From positions 310,001 to 374,000 of the forward strand of contig NZ_JASJEX010000002.1 of assembly GCF_030067705.1 (NCBI RefSeq): a stretch of DNA of 64,000 bases, given 5' to 3'. This document shows positions 50,029-59,974 of this stretch, in pieces (position 1 is the first letter of the stretch; the number at the start of each line of letters is the position of its first letter). Source of the DNA: Kribbibacterium absianum. GTDB taxonomy: Bacteria; Actinomycetota; Coriobacteriia; Coriobacteriales; Atopobiaceae. Under the pieces are notes generated by a model. That model was not told the origin of the DNA, ran no database searches, and saw only the letters and a program-made list of their open reading frames with translations. The translations under genes and the position numbers were made by a program.

Positions 50029-51381
50029 TCAGTCCTCGCTTCTGTCTGAGAACCACAGCGCCAGCACCCCGATGAGGGTCGCCCCGCCCGCCACGGCGAG
50101 CACCGCCTGCAGCCCTTGGGTCGTCAGGCCGAGCAGGCGCGCCAGCGACGAGAAGCGCCTCCGGCGCGTCTCGGTCCTGCGGTACCGTGCCATCTCCTCG
50201 GCGGACAGCGGCGTTTCGGGGTCAAGGGCCGGCGCCGGCGCCACGAAGTCCTGAACCGCGGCGCCCGCTGTCTCGGCCAGTTGCGCGGCCGAGTCCTGCA
50301 ACGTGATGCTCGCCAGCTCCATGAGCAGGCCGATCACGTAGTCCCGCATGGCCGGGTCGGCATCGGCCATCTGGCTCACGACGCTCGTGACCACCGAGGG
50401 GTCACCGGACAAGAGGTCGGAGAGCGTCCGCACCCCGGCCGCCTCCAGGCAGTCGAAGAACTCGCCGAACAACTCGCGCCGCTTCTCCTGGTTCGCCGAG
50501 CCCAGCCACTGGTCGAAGGCCGCGTTGACCTTCCGGGCGCTCGGCAGGAGCTCCTGCGGCTCCACGCCGACGAACTCGGTGCCCCGCACCTGCCAGCCCA
50601 TCGCGCTGTGCTGCATCACGCCCTGGTCGCTCGAGAGGACGATCTTCGTGGGCTCCAGCACGTCGAGCAGCTGTCCCACCACGTCGAACGCCGGCACATA
50701 GGTGCGCACGCGGTCGCGGATGCGGTCGAGCGCGCTCGCCGGCAGCACGCCCTCGTCGAAGCCGGGGCCGTCGTCGTTCCAGACCACGGAGATCTTGTCG
50801 CGCACGGCCTGGTCGCAGAGGGCCGCCGCGTACACGGCCAGGTTGCCGCCCTTGGAGTGGCCGCCCACCATGATGGGGGCCGGGATGTCTGCGCAGGTCA
50901 CGTTCAGGTACGTGACGGCGTCCCGCTGGGAGGTCACGGTGCCGTAGGTCATCTCGAAGTCCTCGCGCCAGCCCACGATCGTGTCGTCCGTGCCGCGGAA
51001 CGTCACGTACGTGGAGCCGTCCGAGAGCCGCACCTGGAACACGGCGAGCTGCTCGGACTCCGCCACGTCCGTGCGGGAGTGGAGGCGCCCCACGAGCGCG
51101 CCCGAGAAGCGCCGTCCTTCGGCCAGCTTCTGGGGCAGCAGCGACGTGAGCGGCGAGATGACGCCGGCATGCCCGTAGATGGTGCCCTTGCCGTGGAGCT
51201 TGCGGAACTCCTCGGCTGCCTCGGCCATCGTGACCCAGGTGTCCTCGGTGGCCCAGGGCACGACGCCCTCGAAGGCCACGTAGGACAGCTGGGCGAGGAT
51301 CGCGTTGTCCACCTCGTTGAAGGGCACCTGATCCAGGGGCACGTCGCCGAACCAATCCAAGTAGTCGAGCATGTTGGCCAT
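50029..51381 (-). CDS. DUF2974 (Mbeg1-like) alpha/beta-hydrolase protein
   Basis: 450 residues from ATG 51381, after GAGGAAGAGACCC. Starts MLDYLDWFGDVPLDQVPFNE, the family start. The nucleophile elbow is GGHSKGGNLA near 170; FRGTDDTIVGWREDF is the second family block. A single hydrophobic helix lies near the C-terminus (about 425-445), so it may be membrane-anchored. Predicted serine esterase or lipase with unknown substrate. Confidence 0.85.
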   Translation of the reverse strand: MANMLDYLDWFGDVPLDQVPFNEVDNAILAQLSYVAFEGVVPWATEDTWVTMAEAAEEFRKLHGKGTIYGHAGVISPLTSLLPQKLAEGRRFSGALVGRLHSRTDVAESEQLAVFQVRLSDGSTYVTFRGTDDTIVGWREDFEMTYGTVTSQRDAVTYLNVTCADIPAPIMVGGHSKGGNLAVYAAALCDQAVRDKISVVWNDDGPGFDEGVLPASALDRIRDRVRTYVPAFDVVGQLLDVLEPTKIVLSSDQGVMQHSAMGWQVRGTEFVGVEPQELLPSARKVNAAFDQWLGSANQEKRRELFGEFFDCLEAAGVRTLSDLLSGDPSVVTSVVSQMADADPAMRDYVIGLLMELASITLQDSAAQLAETAGAAVQDFVAPAPALDPETPLSAEEMARYRRTETRRRRFSSLARLLGLTTQGLQAVLAVAGGATLIGVLALWFSDRSED

Positions 51382-51539
51382 GGGTCTCTTCCTCACTGGG
51401 CGCCGGGACGGTCGTCGCTCCCGTTCCCTGCTGCTATGGGCCGTGCGTGTGCCACGGGTGCTTCCTACCCGTAGAAGGTCGGTATGTCCGGTACCATGCT
51501 GCATGCTGTTTTGCAACTAGCTTTCCCAAGGAGCCCGCT

Positions 51540-52124
51540 ATGGCCCGCCGCGCCGTGACCTTCGCCCTGACCGCCCTGCTCGTCTGTGCCCCGGCCTCTG
51601 TGCTCGTGGGCTGCGACGCCACGGCCGGTGGTTCGGGCGCGGCAACGACCTCCGGCGAGACCACCACCGGGCGCCGCTTCACCGTTCCCGCTGCGTTCTT
51701 TGGCAACAAGGCCGCCTCCGCCTGCGAGGAGGTGCTCGAGAACTACGGCGCCCAGGACATCGAGCGCAACGCTGACGGCTCCTACACGGTCTCCATGACC
51801 GACGCCGGCTACGAGCGGTTTGTGGCCGACGACCTCTCCGCCACCGAGCAGGTCCTCGATGCGATCCCCGGCGCCAAGGGCTACTCGCGCATCACCCACG
51901 TGAGCTACAACGAGGACCTCACCGAGGTCACGTTCACCTGCTCCTCGGGCGGCAGCCTCGGTGACGCGGGCGACAATGCCGCCAACACGGCGATCTACGT
52001 CTGCTGCCTCCACCAGACCATCGCCGGTGTGAGCGACCTCGACTGCACGGTCACCTTCAAGGACCCGGCCGGCGGTGTCATCGCGACCTACTCGGCGCAG
52101 GACATCCTCTCCAATGCCTCCTAG
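51540..52124 (+). CDS. Putative lipoprotein of unknown function
   Basis: 194 residues from ATG 51540 after AAGGAG. A lipoprotein signal peptide ends ASVLVGC at Cys25, followed by a Ser/Thr/Gly linker and a globular domain (RRFTVPAAFFGNKAASACEE, YTVSMTDAGYERFVADD). There are three to four further cysteines. Family not recognised. Surface or membrane-anchored by inference. Confidence 0.75.
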   Translation: MARRAVTFALTALLVCAPASVLVGCDATAGGSGAATTSGETTTGRRFTVPAAFFGNKAASACEEVLENYGAQDIERNADGSYTVSMTDAGYERFVADDLSATEQVLDAIPGAKGYSRITHVSYNEDLTEVTFTCSSGGSLGDAGDNAANTAIYVCCLHQTIAGVSDLDCTVTFKDPAGGVIATYSAQDILSNAS

Positions 52125-52743
52125 GCTGTCCTCATTGTGCTACTGGGTGCATAAAAAATAGGTTAGAATGCATCAAGCATCCTGAAGAATGGGCAATAGG
52201 TTGAGCGTCTTGAAGGAATCCTGATGCCGATTCGCTCCTCCGGTGCAGATTCATAGGAATCGAAGCACTTCAAATCACAAATCACGGTCGGCGAATCTTG
52301 AACGGATACTGAACATACCGACGTTCGCCGTACTGTCGTGGATCATCTGGGCGTTTGTGCAACCGGTTGCGGGGACCGTTCGGCGCCAAACCGGGAAAAA
52401 ACTATCTCGTCCTGTGAACGGTTTTCACCTATTCATCGACGGCAATCGAAGCTAAACCGCAGGTCAGCCTCTGTCTTTGACCCGCTGGGGCGGGTGGCGC
52501 CCGTCGGTGTGTCGAAGTCGGCTCCCCGTCGCCCGGGCGAGCAGGATGCGACCATTCCGGGAACGTTTATCCCTTCGCGCTTAAACGAAAGCGTTCGCGG
52601 GGCATCCCGAAGCGTTTTGCAGGTCAAAGTGACAAAAGGCGCACTTTAAGATGATTGGGACTTTCTTGAAGACCGACCCTTCACAAATCAGCCCAAAGTG
52701 CATAACATAGGGGCAGTTGTCAAAATAGGCGGGTGAGGTCTCC
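52125..52743. other. AT-richer gene-free stretch
   Basis: About 620 bases with no good gene and clearly lower GC than the surroundings. It contains several short A/T-rich words (TGCATAAAAAATAGG, TAAACGAAAGCG) and CAAAGTGCATAACATAGGGG near the ArsR start, where the promoter of 52744 must be. I cannot assign an RNA. Confidence 0.5.
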
Positions 52744-53223
52744 ATGAAGAGCATCGGCTGCGCCGCCATCTTCAAGGCCCTGGCAGACGAGAACAGGGTC
52801 GACATCGTTCGGTTCATCGCTCGGCATCCAGGGGTGACGGCGAGCGCCCTGCTCGACCGCCTGGACATCGCGCAATCCACTCTGTCCCACCATATGAAGG
52901 TGCTTGTGTCGGCCGGTCTCGTCAATGTGAAGCGCAGGGGCAAGTGGACCCACTACTCCATCAACGTCGAGACGGTGGACCGTCTGGAGCGCTTCCTCAA
53001 CGGCCTGCGCTCGCCGCGCTCCGTCAAGTCTCGCCGTCCGGCCCGCGGCGGCGTGCCGGACCTGGAGGTGCCCGACGTCGAGCAGCCCGAGGCCACGGTC
53101 ATCCACATGGGCGCAGCGGTCGCGGCCGACGAGATCGCCGACTTCCGCCACGAGCAGCCACGGGCGGCCGAGCTCCTCTCGGAGGAGTGGCGCGGCGGCA
53201 GCGATCGAAGACCGGTCCGGTGA
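52744..53223 (+). CDS. ArsR-family transcriptional regulator
   Basis: 159 residues. Helix-turn-helix at 8-80 (IFKALADENRVDIVRFIARH, SALLDRLDIAQSTLSHHMKV, RRGKWTHYSIN). The usual metal-binding cysteine pair of ArsR/SmtB is missing; a single Cys6 is present. The tail of 75 residues is basic then acidic and unrelated to the domain. It is upstream of the large transporter at 53383 with a terminator between them. Confidence 0.88.
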   Translation: MKSIGCAAIFKALADENRVDIVRFIARHPGVTASALLDRLDIAQSTLSHHMKVLVSAGLVNVKRRGKWTHYSINVETVDRLERFLNGLRSPRSVKSRRPARGGVPDLEVPDVEQPEATVIHMGAAVAADEIADFRHEQPRAAELLSEEWRGGSDRRPVR

Positions 53224-53224
53224 G

Positions 53225-53249
53225 CGGGGGACGAGAGTCCCCCGTTTTT
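53225..53249 (+). terminator. Terminator after the ArsR gene
   Basis: CGGGGGAC pairs with GTCCCCCG around GAGA, followed by TTTTT, 2 bases after the stop. Confidence 0.92.
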
Positions 53250-53382
53250 GTGGCGAGAGGGTGGAGGCGTCGGTGCGGGGTACCCTCGTTTCAGCTTGAG
53301 CCGCGCTCGACGATGGACAAACTGAATCCATGGTATCCTGTGCCACCGGCTCGCGCCAACGGACCTTAAAGGAGGCCCCCTC

Positions 53383-56300
53383 ATGCTGCAGCTCACGGAT
53401 ATCGTCAAGGAGTATCCGGTCGGCGGTGGCACGGTCACCGCTCTCAACGGGGTGTCGCTTACGTTCCGCGACAGCGAGTTCGTCGCGATCCTCGGCCAGT
53501 CGGGCTGCGGCAAGACCACGCTGCTCAACATCGTGGACGGCCTCGACCGCTACACCTCGGGCGACCTCAAGGTGAACGGCCAGTCCACCAAGGACTACTC
53601 GGACGCGGACTGGGACGCCTACCGCAACCACGAGATCGGCTTCGTGTTCCAGAGCTACAACCTGATCCCGCACCAGTCGGTGCTCGCGAACGTCGAGATG
53701 GCGCTCACGTTGTCCGGCGTGCCGGCGTCCGAGCGCAGGGCCCGCGCGACGGAGGCCCTCGAGAAGGTGGGCCTCGGCGACCAGCTGAACAAGCGCCCCA
53801 CGATGATGAGCGGCGGCCAGATGCAGCGCGTCGCCATCGCCCGCGCCATCGTGAACAACCCGTCCATCATCCTGGCCGACGAGCCCACCGGCGCCCTCGA
53901 CTCCAAGACCTCCGTGCAGATCATGGACCTGCTCCAGGAGATCGCGTCCGACCGCCTCGTGATCATGGTCACGCACAACCCAGAGCTGGCCGAGCGGTAC
54001 GCGACGCGCATCGTCAAGCTGTCCGACGGCCAGGTGGTGAGCGACTCGAACCCGCTCACCGAGGCAGAACTGGCGCAGATCGTGCCGGAGCCGCGGCCCC
54101 GTCACACGCACCTGCCGTTCGTCGCGGCACTGGGCCTCTCGGCCAACAACCTGCGCACCAAGAAGGGGCGCGCGTTCCTGACGGCCTTCGCGGGCGCCAT
54201 CGGCATCATCGGCATCGCGTTGATCCTGTCTCTGTCGAGCGGCATGAACGACTACATCCAGAAGCTCGAGACCGACGTGATGGGCGACTACCCCATCGAG
54301 ATCGACCAGACCACCGTGAACATGAGCACCGCTGGGGAGCGCGCCGAGTACGCGTCGGACGTGCTCGGGTCCTCGGGCTCCGGCTCCTCGGACGACCTGC
54401 TGGAAGAGGCGGCAAAACCCGAGGACGCCCCCGACCCCGGAAAGGTGACCTCCGACAACCTCGTGGCCCGCACCTACGACATGCTCGACGACGCGATGGT
54501 CAAAAACGACCTCGGCGCCTTCAAGCGCTACATCGAGAGCCACTCCGCCAAGATCGACCCCTACGTGACGGCCGTGACCTACTCCTACACGGTGGATGCG
54601 CAGGCCTATCGCGACAACGACGGCGAGGCGCTGCTCGTGTCGCCGGCGTCGCTGTTCTCGTCCTCGTCGGGCGGCTACGCCTCGACGGGCATGTCGCTCA
54701 TGGGCGGGCTCAACTGCCAGTGGAGGCAGCTCACGGACAGCCAGACCATCCGCGAGAACCACTACACCCTTGAGGCCGGCGACTGGCCCCAGGAGGCGGA
54801 CGAGGTGGCGCTCGTCGTGGACGAGGACGGCCAGATCAGCGACTACCTGCTCTACGTGCTCGGCTACCTCGACATCGACGCGATGAACGACATGGTGGAG
54901 AAGGCCGAGAACAACGAGCAGGTCACCGACGACGAGACCCACAGCTTTGGCTACGAGGAGATGCTCGGCAAGGAGTACACGGTCTTCTCGCCGTCGCAGC
55001 TGTACCAGAAGAACGGCGACGTCTACGTGGACATGGCCGACGACCAGAGTTTCATGAACGAGAAGATGGCCTCGGGGGACGGCCAGAAGGTGAGGATCGT
55101 GGGCGTGCTCCGCGCCACCGACGCCGCCTCCTACACCGGCGGCGTGGTGTACACCGGCAAGCTCACCGAGCGCCTCATGGAGGTCGCCGCCGAGCAGGAC
55201 GTGGTGAAAGCGCAGCTGGGGAGCCCGAACGTCAACGTGCTGACCGGCAAGGAGTTCACCGCGGACACGGGCAACTTGGCCGCGATCGACTCCTACATGA
55301 TGGGCAACATGGCCTCCATGTTCTCGAGCGCCGGCGAGGTCGGGGAGATGAGGCAGCTCGGCGTGGCCCGCGACGGGGCGGCGCGGCTCACCGCCGACCT
55401 GGCGTGGGGCTCCACGTTCGGCGCCCGACAGGTGGACGACGAGACGGGCGCGGGCGCGAGCGACGCCGGCGGTGCGGGCTCCGGCGCCGGGGGAACTGAC
55501 ACCGGAGGAACAGGCACCGGGGACGCTGGCACCGGTGGCACCGACACGCCGGGCGGCACGGACACGCCGGGCGGCGGCACCGACACGCCGGGCGGTGGCA
55601 CCGACACGCCGGGCGGTGGGGACACGCCGGGCGGCACCGACACTCCCGACCCCTCCCTCTCGGAGCTGCAGAAGGCCATCCTCGATGCGGTGAACAAACT
55701 GACGCCCGAGCAGCAGCAGGCGCTGCTCGGCCTCATGGCCAAGGTGGCCGCGGGCGAGGACGTCACGGTGGACGACATCGTCGAGTCCGGGCTGCTGACC
55801 CAGGAGCAGGTGGACGCCGTGACCGGCGCCGTGCAGGAGCAGCTCGAGAGCTACGTGCAGCGCTACATCAAGGAGCACCAGGCCCAGATCATGGAGCAGC
55901 TCCTCGGCTCGATGGACACTGACGAGCTGGTCAAGCGGTACCTCGGCTCGCTGGACACGGACGAGCTGCTCAAACAGTACCTGGGCTCGATGGACACGAG
56001 CGCGCTGCTCGCGCAGATGATGGGCTCCGGCGATATGAGCGCCCTGATGCAGCAGCTGCTGGCGAGCGGCGCCATCGATCCGGCCGCCCTGATGCAGGAC
56101 TATCTAAGCGGCCTTTCCCAGGAGGAGCTTCTCGCGCTCATCGGCTCCGGCATCGACGGCAGCGAGCTACAAGAGCTGATGAGCTCGATGAGCAGGGCCC
56201 AGAGCGGCGCCAACACCTACGACGCCGTGATGGAGGAGCTGGGCTACGCGACGCCGGACCAGCCGAGCGCGATCACGTTCTATCCGGTGGACTTCGAGGG

Positions 56301-56823
56301 CAAGCAGGAGGTCCAGGACTTCATTGACGAATACAACGCGCAGGCGCCCGAGGACGAGCGGGTCACCTACACGGACTTCGTGGGCATCATGACGCGGTCC
56401 GTCTCCCAGATCATCGACATCATCACGGCGGTGCTCGTGGCCTTCGTGTCCATCTCGCTCGTGGTGAGCTCCATCATGATCGCGATCATCACCTGGATCA
56501 GCGTGCTCGAGCGCACCAAAGAGATCGGCATCCTGCGCGCCATCGGCGCGTCCAAGGGGGACGTCACGCGCATCTTCAACGCCGAGACGTTCATCGAGGG
56601 GCTCCTCTCCGGCGTGCTGGGCGTGGCGGTGACGGTGGCCCTCGACGTGCCGATCAGCCAGATCATCTACGACAGCTACGGGGCGGAGAACATCGCGACG
56701 CTGCCGTGGTACTACGCGCTGATGCTGATCGGCATCAGTGTGGTGCTCACGTTCGTTGCCGGCTTCATACCGGCTCGTTTGGCCGCGAGGAAGGACCCGG
56801 TGGAGGCGCTGCGCAGCGAGTAG
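53383..56823 (+). CDS. Large fused ABC ATPase-permease (MacB/FtsX type)
   Basis: 1146 residues. ATPase domain 1-220: Walker A GQSGCGKT (38-45), signature SGGQMQR (143-149), Walker B IILADEPTGALDS (162-174). First membrane helix about 264-285, then an extracytoplasmic domain of about 720 residues, and three C-terminal helices (about 1005-1130) of FtsX type. Inside the loop, residues 700-755 are Gly/Thr/Pro/Asp repeats (units such as TDTPGGG) and 840-880 repeat GSxDTxxLLxxYL. Family members expel antibiotics or lipoproteins or act on the cell wall. GAGGCC precedes the start (AAAGGAGG). It has no separate periplasmic adaptor. Confidence 0.9.
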   Translation: MLQLTDIVKEYPVGGGTVTALNGVSLTFRDSEFVAILGQSGCGKTTLLNIVDGLDRYTSGDLKVNGQSTKDYSDADWDAYRNHEIGFVFQSYNLIPHQSVLANVEMALTLSGVPASERRARATEALEKVGLGDQLNKRPTMMSGGQMQRVAIARAIVNNPSIILADEPTGALDSKTSVQIMDLLQEIASDRLVIMVTHNPELAERYATRIVKLSDGQVVSDSNPLTEAELAQIVPEPRPRHTHLPFVAALGLSANNLRTKKGRAFLTAFAGAIGIIGIALILSLSSGMNDYIQKLETDVMGDYPIEIDQTTVNMSTAGERAEYASDVLGSSGSGSSDDLLEEAAKPEDAPDPGKVTSDNLVARTYDMLDDAMVKNDLGAFKRYIESHSAKIDPYVTAVTYSYTVDAQAYRDNDGEALLVSPASLFSSSSGGYASTGMSLMGGLNCQWRQLTDSQTIRENHYTLEAGDWPQEADEVALVVDEDGQISDYLLYVLGYLDIDAMNDMVEKAENNEQVTDDETHSFGYEEMLGKEYTVFSPSQLYQKNGDVYVDMADDQSFMNEKMASGDGQKVRIVGVLRATDAASYTGGVVYTGKLTERLMEVAAEQDVVKAQLGSPNVNVLTGKEFTADTGNLAAIDSYMMGNMASMFSSAGEVGEMRQLGVARDGAARLTADLAWGSTFGARQVDDETGAGASDAGGAGSGAGGTDTGGTGTGDAGTGGTDTPGGTDTPGGGTDTPGGGTDTPGGGDTPGGTDTPDPSLSELQKAILDAVNKLTPEQQQALLGLMAKVAAGEDVTVDDIVESGLLTQEQVDAVTGAVQEQLESYVQRYIKEHQAQIMEQLLGSMDTDELVKRYLGSLDTDELLKQYLGSMDTSALLAQMMGSGDMSALMQQLLASGAIDPAALMQDYLSGLSQEELLALIGSGIDGSELQELMSSMSRAQSGANTYDAVMEELGYATPDQPSAITFYPVDFEGKQEVQDFIDEYNAQAPEDERVTYTDFVGIMTRSVSQIIDIITAVLVAFVSISLVVSSIMIAIITWISVLERTKEIGILRAIGASKGDVTRIFNAETFIEGLLSGVLGVAVTVALDVPISQIIYDSYGAENIATLPWYYALMLIGISVVLTFVAGFIPARLAARKDPVEALRSE

Positions 56824-56875
56824 AAGCTGCGTTGCGGCATGGGACTGTCATCGGCCGGCAAGGGTCCGGGCTCTG

Positions 56876-57346
56876 TCACCAGCGCAGGGTGGCCACCAGC
56901 CGCTGGGGCTCCAGCAGCAGGTCCAGCGCGTCCGTGATGGAGGTCACGCCCACATCCACGCACGGGAGCAACGCCGCGCACACGCCCTCTCGGCCGACCA
57001 CGGCCACCGATAGGGCCGCCGCTTGGCACATCGCGCGGTCGTTCCTCCCGTTGCCGATGCAGCAGCAGGACTCGGCGCCCAAGTTGCGGACAATGGCAAG
57101 CTTCTCGGACTCGGCCGCCCCTCTCGGGAACGTGCGCACCTGGGCGCCGGTGCCCGCGCACTGGGCCCGGGCGGTGCCGTGGGTGTCGGCCGTGAGCACG
57201 TGGACCTGCAAGGACTCGGCGAGACGGGCCATGCGCTCACGTGCCTCGGGCAGGAGGCGCCCGTCGAGGGCGATGGTCCCGTTGAGGTCCAGCACCAGGT
57301 GCTCCAGGTGCAGCTGTTGGCCGCCGGGGATGTTGATGGCGATCAT
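56876..57346 (-). CDS. HAD-family hydrolase (soluble P-type-ATPase-like phosphatase)
   Basis: 156 residues from ATG 57346 after AAGGAGG. Motif I is DLNGT (nucleophile Asp), motif II LTADT, the lysine in ESEKLAIV and motif III GNGRNDRAM, as in the catalytic part of P-type ATPases. No membrane part. It lies 58 bases after pstB on the same strand and may be read through from the phosphate operon. Confidence 0.85.
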   Translation of the reverse strand: MIAINIPGGQQLHLEHLVLDLNGTIALDGRLLPEARERMARLAESLQVHVLTADTHGTARAQCAGTGAQVRTFPRGAAESEKLAIVRNLGAESCCCIGNGRNDRAMCQAAALSVAVVGREGVCAALLPCVDVGVTSITDALDLLLEPQRLVATLRW

Positions 57347-57404
57347 GATCCTCCTTGGGTGCATCAAAGCCTGGGCGAGTGCGAGAAGGGGGCTGCCGCT
57401 CCTG

Positions 57405-58148
57405 TCACGAGTAGAGCTCCTCCAGCACCGCGGCCCCCGGGCCTGTCTCGGCGAACAGCTCCTCGGCGGGTCCTTGCCACGCCACGCGGCCGGCCGAGAG
57501 GCAGAGCACGTCGTCGGCCACGCGCCGGGCCTGACCCAGGTTGTGCGTCACCAGCACGATGGCGCAGCGGTCCTTGAGCCCGATGATCGTCTCCTCCACG
57601 CTCGCCGTGCTCGCCACGTCCAGGCTGGAGCAGGGCTCGTCCAGCAGGAGCGCCTGGGGCTCTGCCGTGAGCGCCCGCGCGATGCACAAACGCTGCTGCT
57701 GGCCGCCGGAGAGCGTCAGCGCGCTGCGCTTGAGGTCCCCGCCCAGCTCGTCGTAAAGGCCTACCTGACGGAGCGCCTCCACGGCGATGCGAGTGAGCCC
57801 GGCGCGCCCGCGCACGCCACGGTACCGGGGCACATAGGCCAGGTTCCTGAGCACGGAAAGTGGGAAGGGGCACGGCTGCTGGGTCACAAGGCCCACGAGC
57901 GCTCGCGCGTCGTCTGCCGCCAGCGTGCCGAGGTCCTGCTCTCCGAGGCGCACCGAACCGGTCCAGCGCGTGCCGGTTGTGAGCTCCAACGTGCGGTCGA
58001 TGCAGGCGAGTAGCGTGGATTTGCCACAGCCCGAGGGGCCGAGCACTGCGAGCACGCGGCCAGGCCGGGTGGCAAACGCAACGTCGCGCAGGGTTTGGCG
58101 GTCACCGTACCAGGCACAGAGCCCCTGCACGCTCAGCGACGCAACCAT
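57405..58148 (-). CDS. pstB: Phosphate ABC transporter ATP-binding protein
   Basis: 247 residues. Walker A GPSGCGKST, signature LSGGQQQRLCIARA, Walker B ALLLDEPCSSLD, H-loop VTHN. The order S-CA-B and the overlap with the permease (16 bases) identify it as PstB. The start at 58148 follows GGAAGGAGGAGG. Provides energy for high-affinity phosphate uptake. Confidence 0.92.
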   Translation of the reverse strand: MVASLSVQGLCAWYGDRQTLRDVAFATRPGRVLAVLGPSGCGKSTLLACIDRTLELTTGTRWTGSVRLGEQDLGTLAADDARALVGLVTQQPCPFPLSVLRNLAYVPRYRGVRGRAGLTRIAVEALRQVGLYDELGGDLKRSALTLSGGQQQRLCIARALTAEPQALLLDEPCSSLDVASTASVEETIIGLKDRCAIVLVTHNLGQARRVADDVLCLSAGRVAWQGPAEELFAETGPGAAVLEELYS

Positions 58149-59971
58149 CGCCTCCTCCTTCCTGCGGCAAAGCCCGAGACGGCCAGGTTGCATACCAACA
58201 CCAGCGCCATCAACACGAACGCCGTGGCGTAGACCTGGGGCACCGTGGTTCCCTGGGCGAGCATCAGATACAGGTGCAGTGGCAATGCCATGGCTGGCTG
58301 GAGAACGCCTGCCGGCGCTGGCGCAAACGCCACGCCGCCGCAGAACACCAGCGGGGCCGTGGCCCCCAGTGCGTAGAGGCCTCCCAACGCCACCGCCGAG
58401 ACCACCTCCCCCGTGCAGGCCGGCACCACCAGCGTGCGCAGCACGTGGACGCGCGAGCAGCCCAGGGCAAGGCCGGATTGCAGCAGGTCTCGAGGGACGT
58501 CGCGCAGGGCTTTCTCGGCGCGCACCTCGATGAAGGGCAAGATCATGATGGCCAAGGCCGCACCGCCCGCCAGAACCGAGCGGCCCAGGCCCATCCCGCG
58601 CACGATCGCGGCGTAGGCGAAGAGGCCGCACACGATGGAGGGCGCGCCGGCGGCCACGGCCATGAGGTGGCCCACCGCGCGGCCGGCGCGGGTGCCGTCC
58701 AGCCAAAACACCGTCACGAGCGCACAGGCCAGCGCCAGCGGGGCGGCGATCACGAGCGCAGTGCCCACGAACCAGAGGCTGCCCCAGATGGCCGGTGCGA
58801 TGCCGCCCTCCGTGCCGAGAACCGTCCCGGCCGGTGCCTGGGTCACAAAGTCCCAGCTCATGACCGGCGCTCCTTGCACGAACACGTATCCAAAGAGGAA
58901 CAGCACGCAGCCGGCGGCCAGCGCGGCCGCCACCGCCGCCCAGGCTCTGACCAGCCCCGCGCCCGCGCGCCCCCACAGCCACAGGGAGTCCGAGGCGGCC
59001 GTCCGGCGCGCCGCGCGCCGCTCCACGGCCAGCGCCAACGCGTCCACCACGAACACGATGGCCATCAGCGTGAACCCGGCTCCAAAGAGCGCGCTCATGT
59101 GGAGGCTCCCGGCCTGGGCGGTGCCCATTTCCAGGGTGATCAACGATGCGATTGTCTCGGCTTTGCCCAGCAGGCGCGGTGCGAGGTTGGCGTTGCCGAC
59201 CACCATCATCACGGCCATGGTCTCGCCCATGGCCCGCCCAAACGCCATCATCAGGCTGGGCCCCATGCGGCGGAGCGCGCAGGGCAGCACGATGGCGTAG
59301 GCGGCGTGCCAGCGCCCCACGCCCAGCGTGGCGGAGGCGCGCAGGCATTGGGCGCCCACGGCGTCCATGGTCTCGGCGAGCGCAGAGGTGGTGTAGGGCA
59401 GCAGCATGACGGCCAACACCGCGGCCGCTGCCAGCACGCACTGGCCCGAAGGATGGCCCAGCGTGATGAAGGCCTTGACCACCACCACGAGGCCCACGAA
59501 CCCAAACACCACCGAGGGCACGCCCGCGAGCAGGTCGATAAGGCTGGTGAGCGTCGTGCGCACGCTCGGCCGCGCCCCGCAGGAGAGAAAGAGCGCGCAG
59601 CCGGCCGCCACACAGAAGGAGAGCGCCAGCCCCAGGGCGGAGACGGCCATTGTGGCCAGCACAAAGTTGAGGATCCCGAAGGACGTTCCCGTGCCAAAGT
59701 CCACGGGCATCCAGGTGGTGCCGAGCAAGAACGGCGCCAAGCCGATTTCTGTGACCACCGGCCAGCTCTCCCAAGCCACCGTGAGGCCCACGGAGCCCAA
59801 CAGCAGGCAGGCGCAGAGGGCCAGGCATGCCAGCAGCCAAGTGGCGAGCCGGTCGCGAAGCCGACCGGCGGGCGAGCCGCCAGCCCGCGACGCGAGCCGG
59901 CCCGGCGCTCCCCGCACAGAGTCAAGGCAGCGCCGGGCCCGGGTGGGAACCTTGTCGGCAGTCAAGGCCAC
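58133..59971 (-). CDS. pstCA: Fused PstC-PstA phosphate permease
   Basis: 612 residues, twice the normal permease length. First half (to about 310) is PstC-like with the EAA-type loop (SATLGVGRWHAAYAIVLPCA) and the second half is PstA-like with ALGCSRVHVLRTLVVPACTG. Each half has about six helices. In most bacteria pstC and pstA are separate. GTG start at 59971, 3 bases after the pstS stop. Confidence 0.9.
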   Translation of the reverse strand: MALTADKVPTRARRCLDSVRGAPGRLASRAGGSPAGRLRDRLATWLLACLALCACLLLGSVGLTVAWESWPVVTEIGLAPFLLGTTWMPVDFGTGTSFGILNFVLATMAVSALGLALSFCVAAGCALFLSCGARPSVRTTLTSLIDLLAGVPSVVFGFVGLVVVVKAFITLGHPSGQCVLAAAAVLAVMLLPYTTSALAETMDAVGAQCLRASATLGVGRWHAAYAIVLPCALRRMGPSLMMAFGRAMGETMAVMMVVGNANLAPRLLGKAETIASLITLEMGTAQAGSLHMSALFGAGFTLMAIVFVVDALALAVERRAARRTAASDSLWLWGRAGAGLVRAWAAVAAALAAGCVLFLFGYVFVQGAPVMSWDFVTQAPAGTVLGTEGGIAPAIWGSLWFVGTALVIAAPLALACALVTVFWLDGTRAGRAVGHLMAVAAGAPSIVCGLFAYAAIVRGMGLGRSVLAGGAALAIMILPFIEVRAEKALRDVPRDLLQSGLALGCSRVHVLRTLVVPACTGEVVSAVALGGLYALGATAPLVFCGGVAFAPAPAGVLQPAMALPLHLYLMLAQGTTVPQVYATAFVLMALVLVCNLAVSGFAAGRRRRWLRR

Positions 59972-59974
59972 GAG

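Noticed and set aside
52720-55878. Very long open frame on the minus strand across the large transporter gene
   Set aside because: A shadow of high-GC coding on the other strand: no ribosome site, low-complexity His/Arg/Val-rich translation, no family motif.
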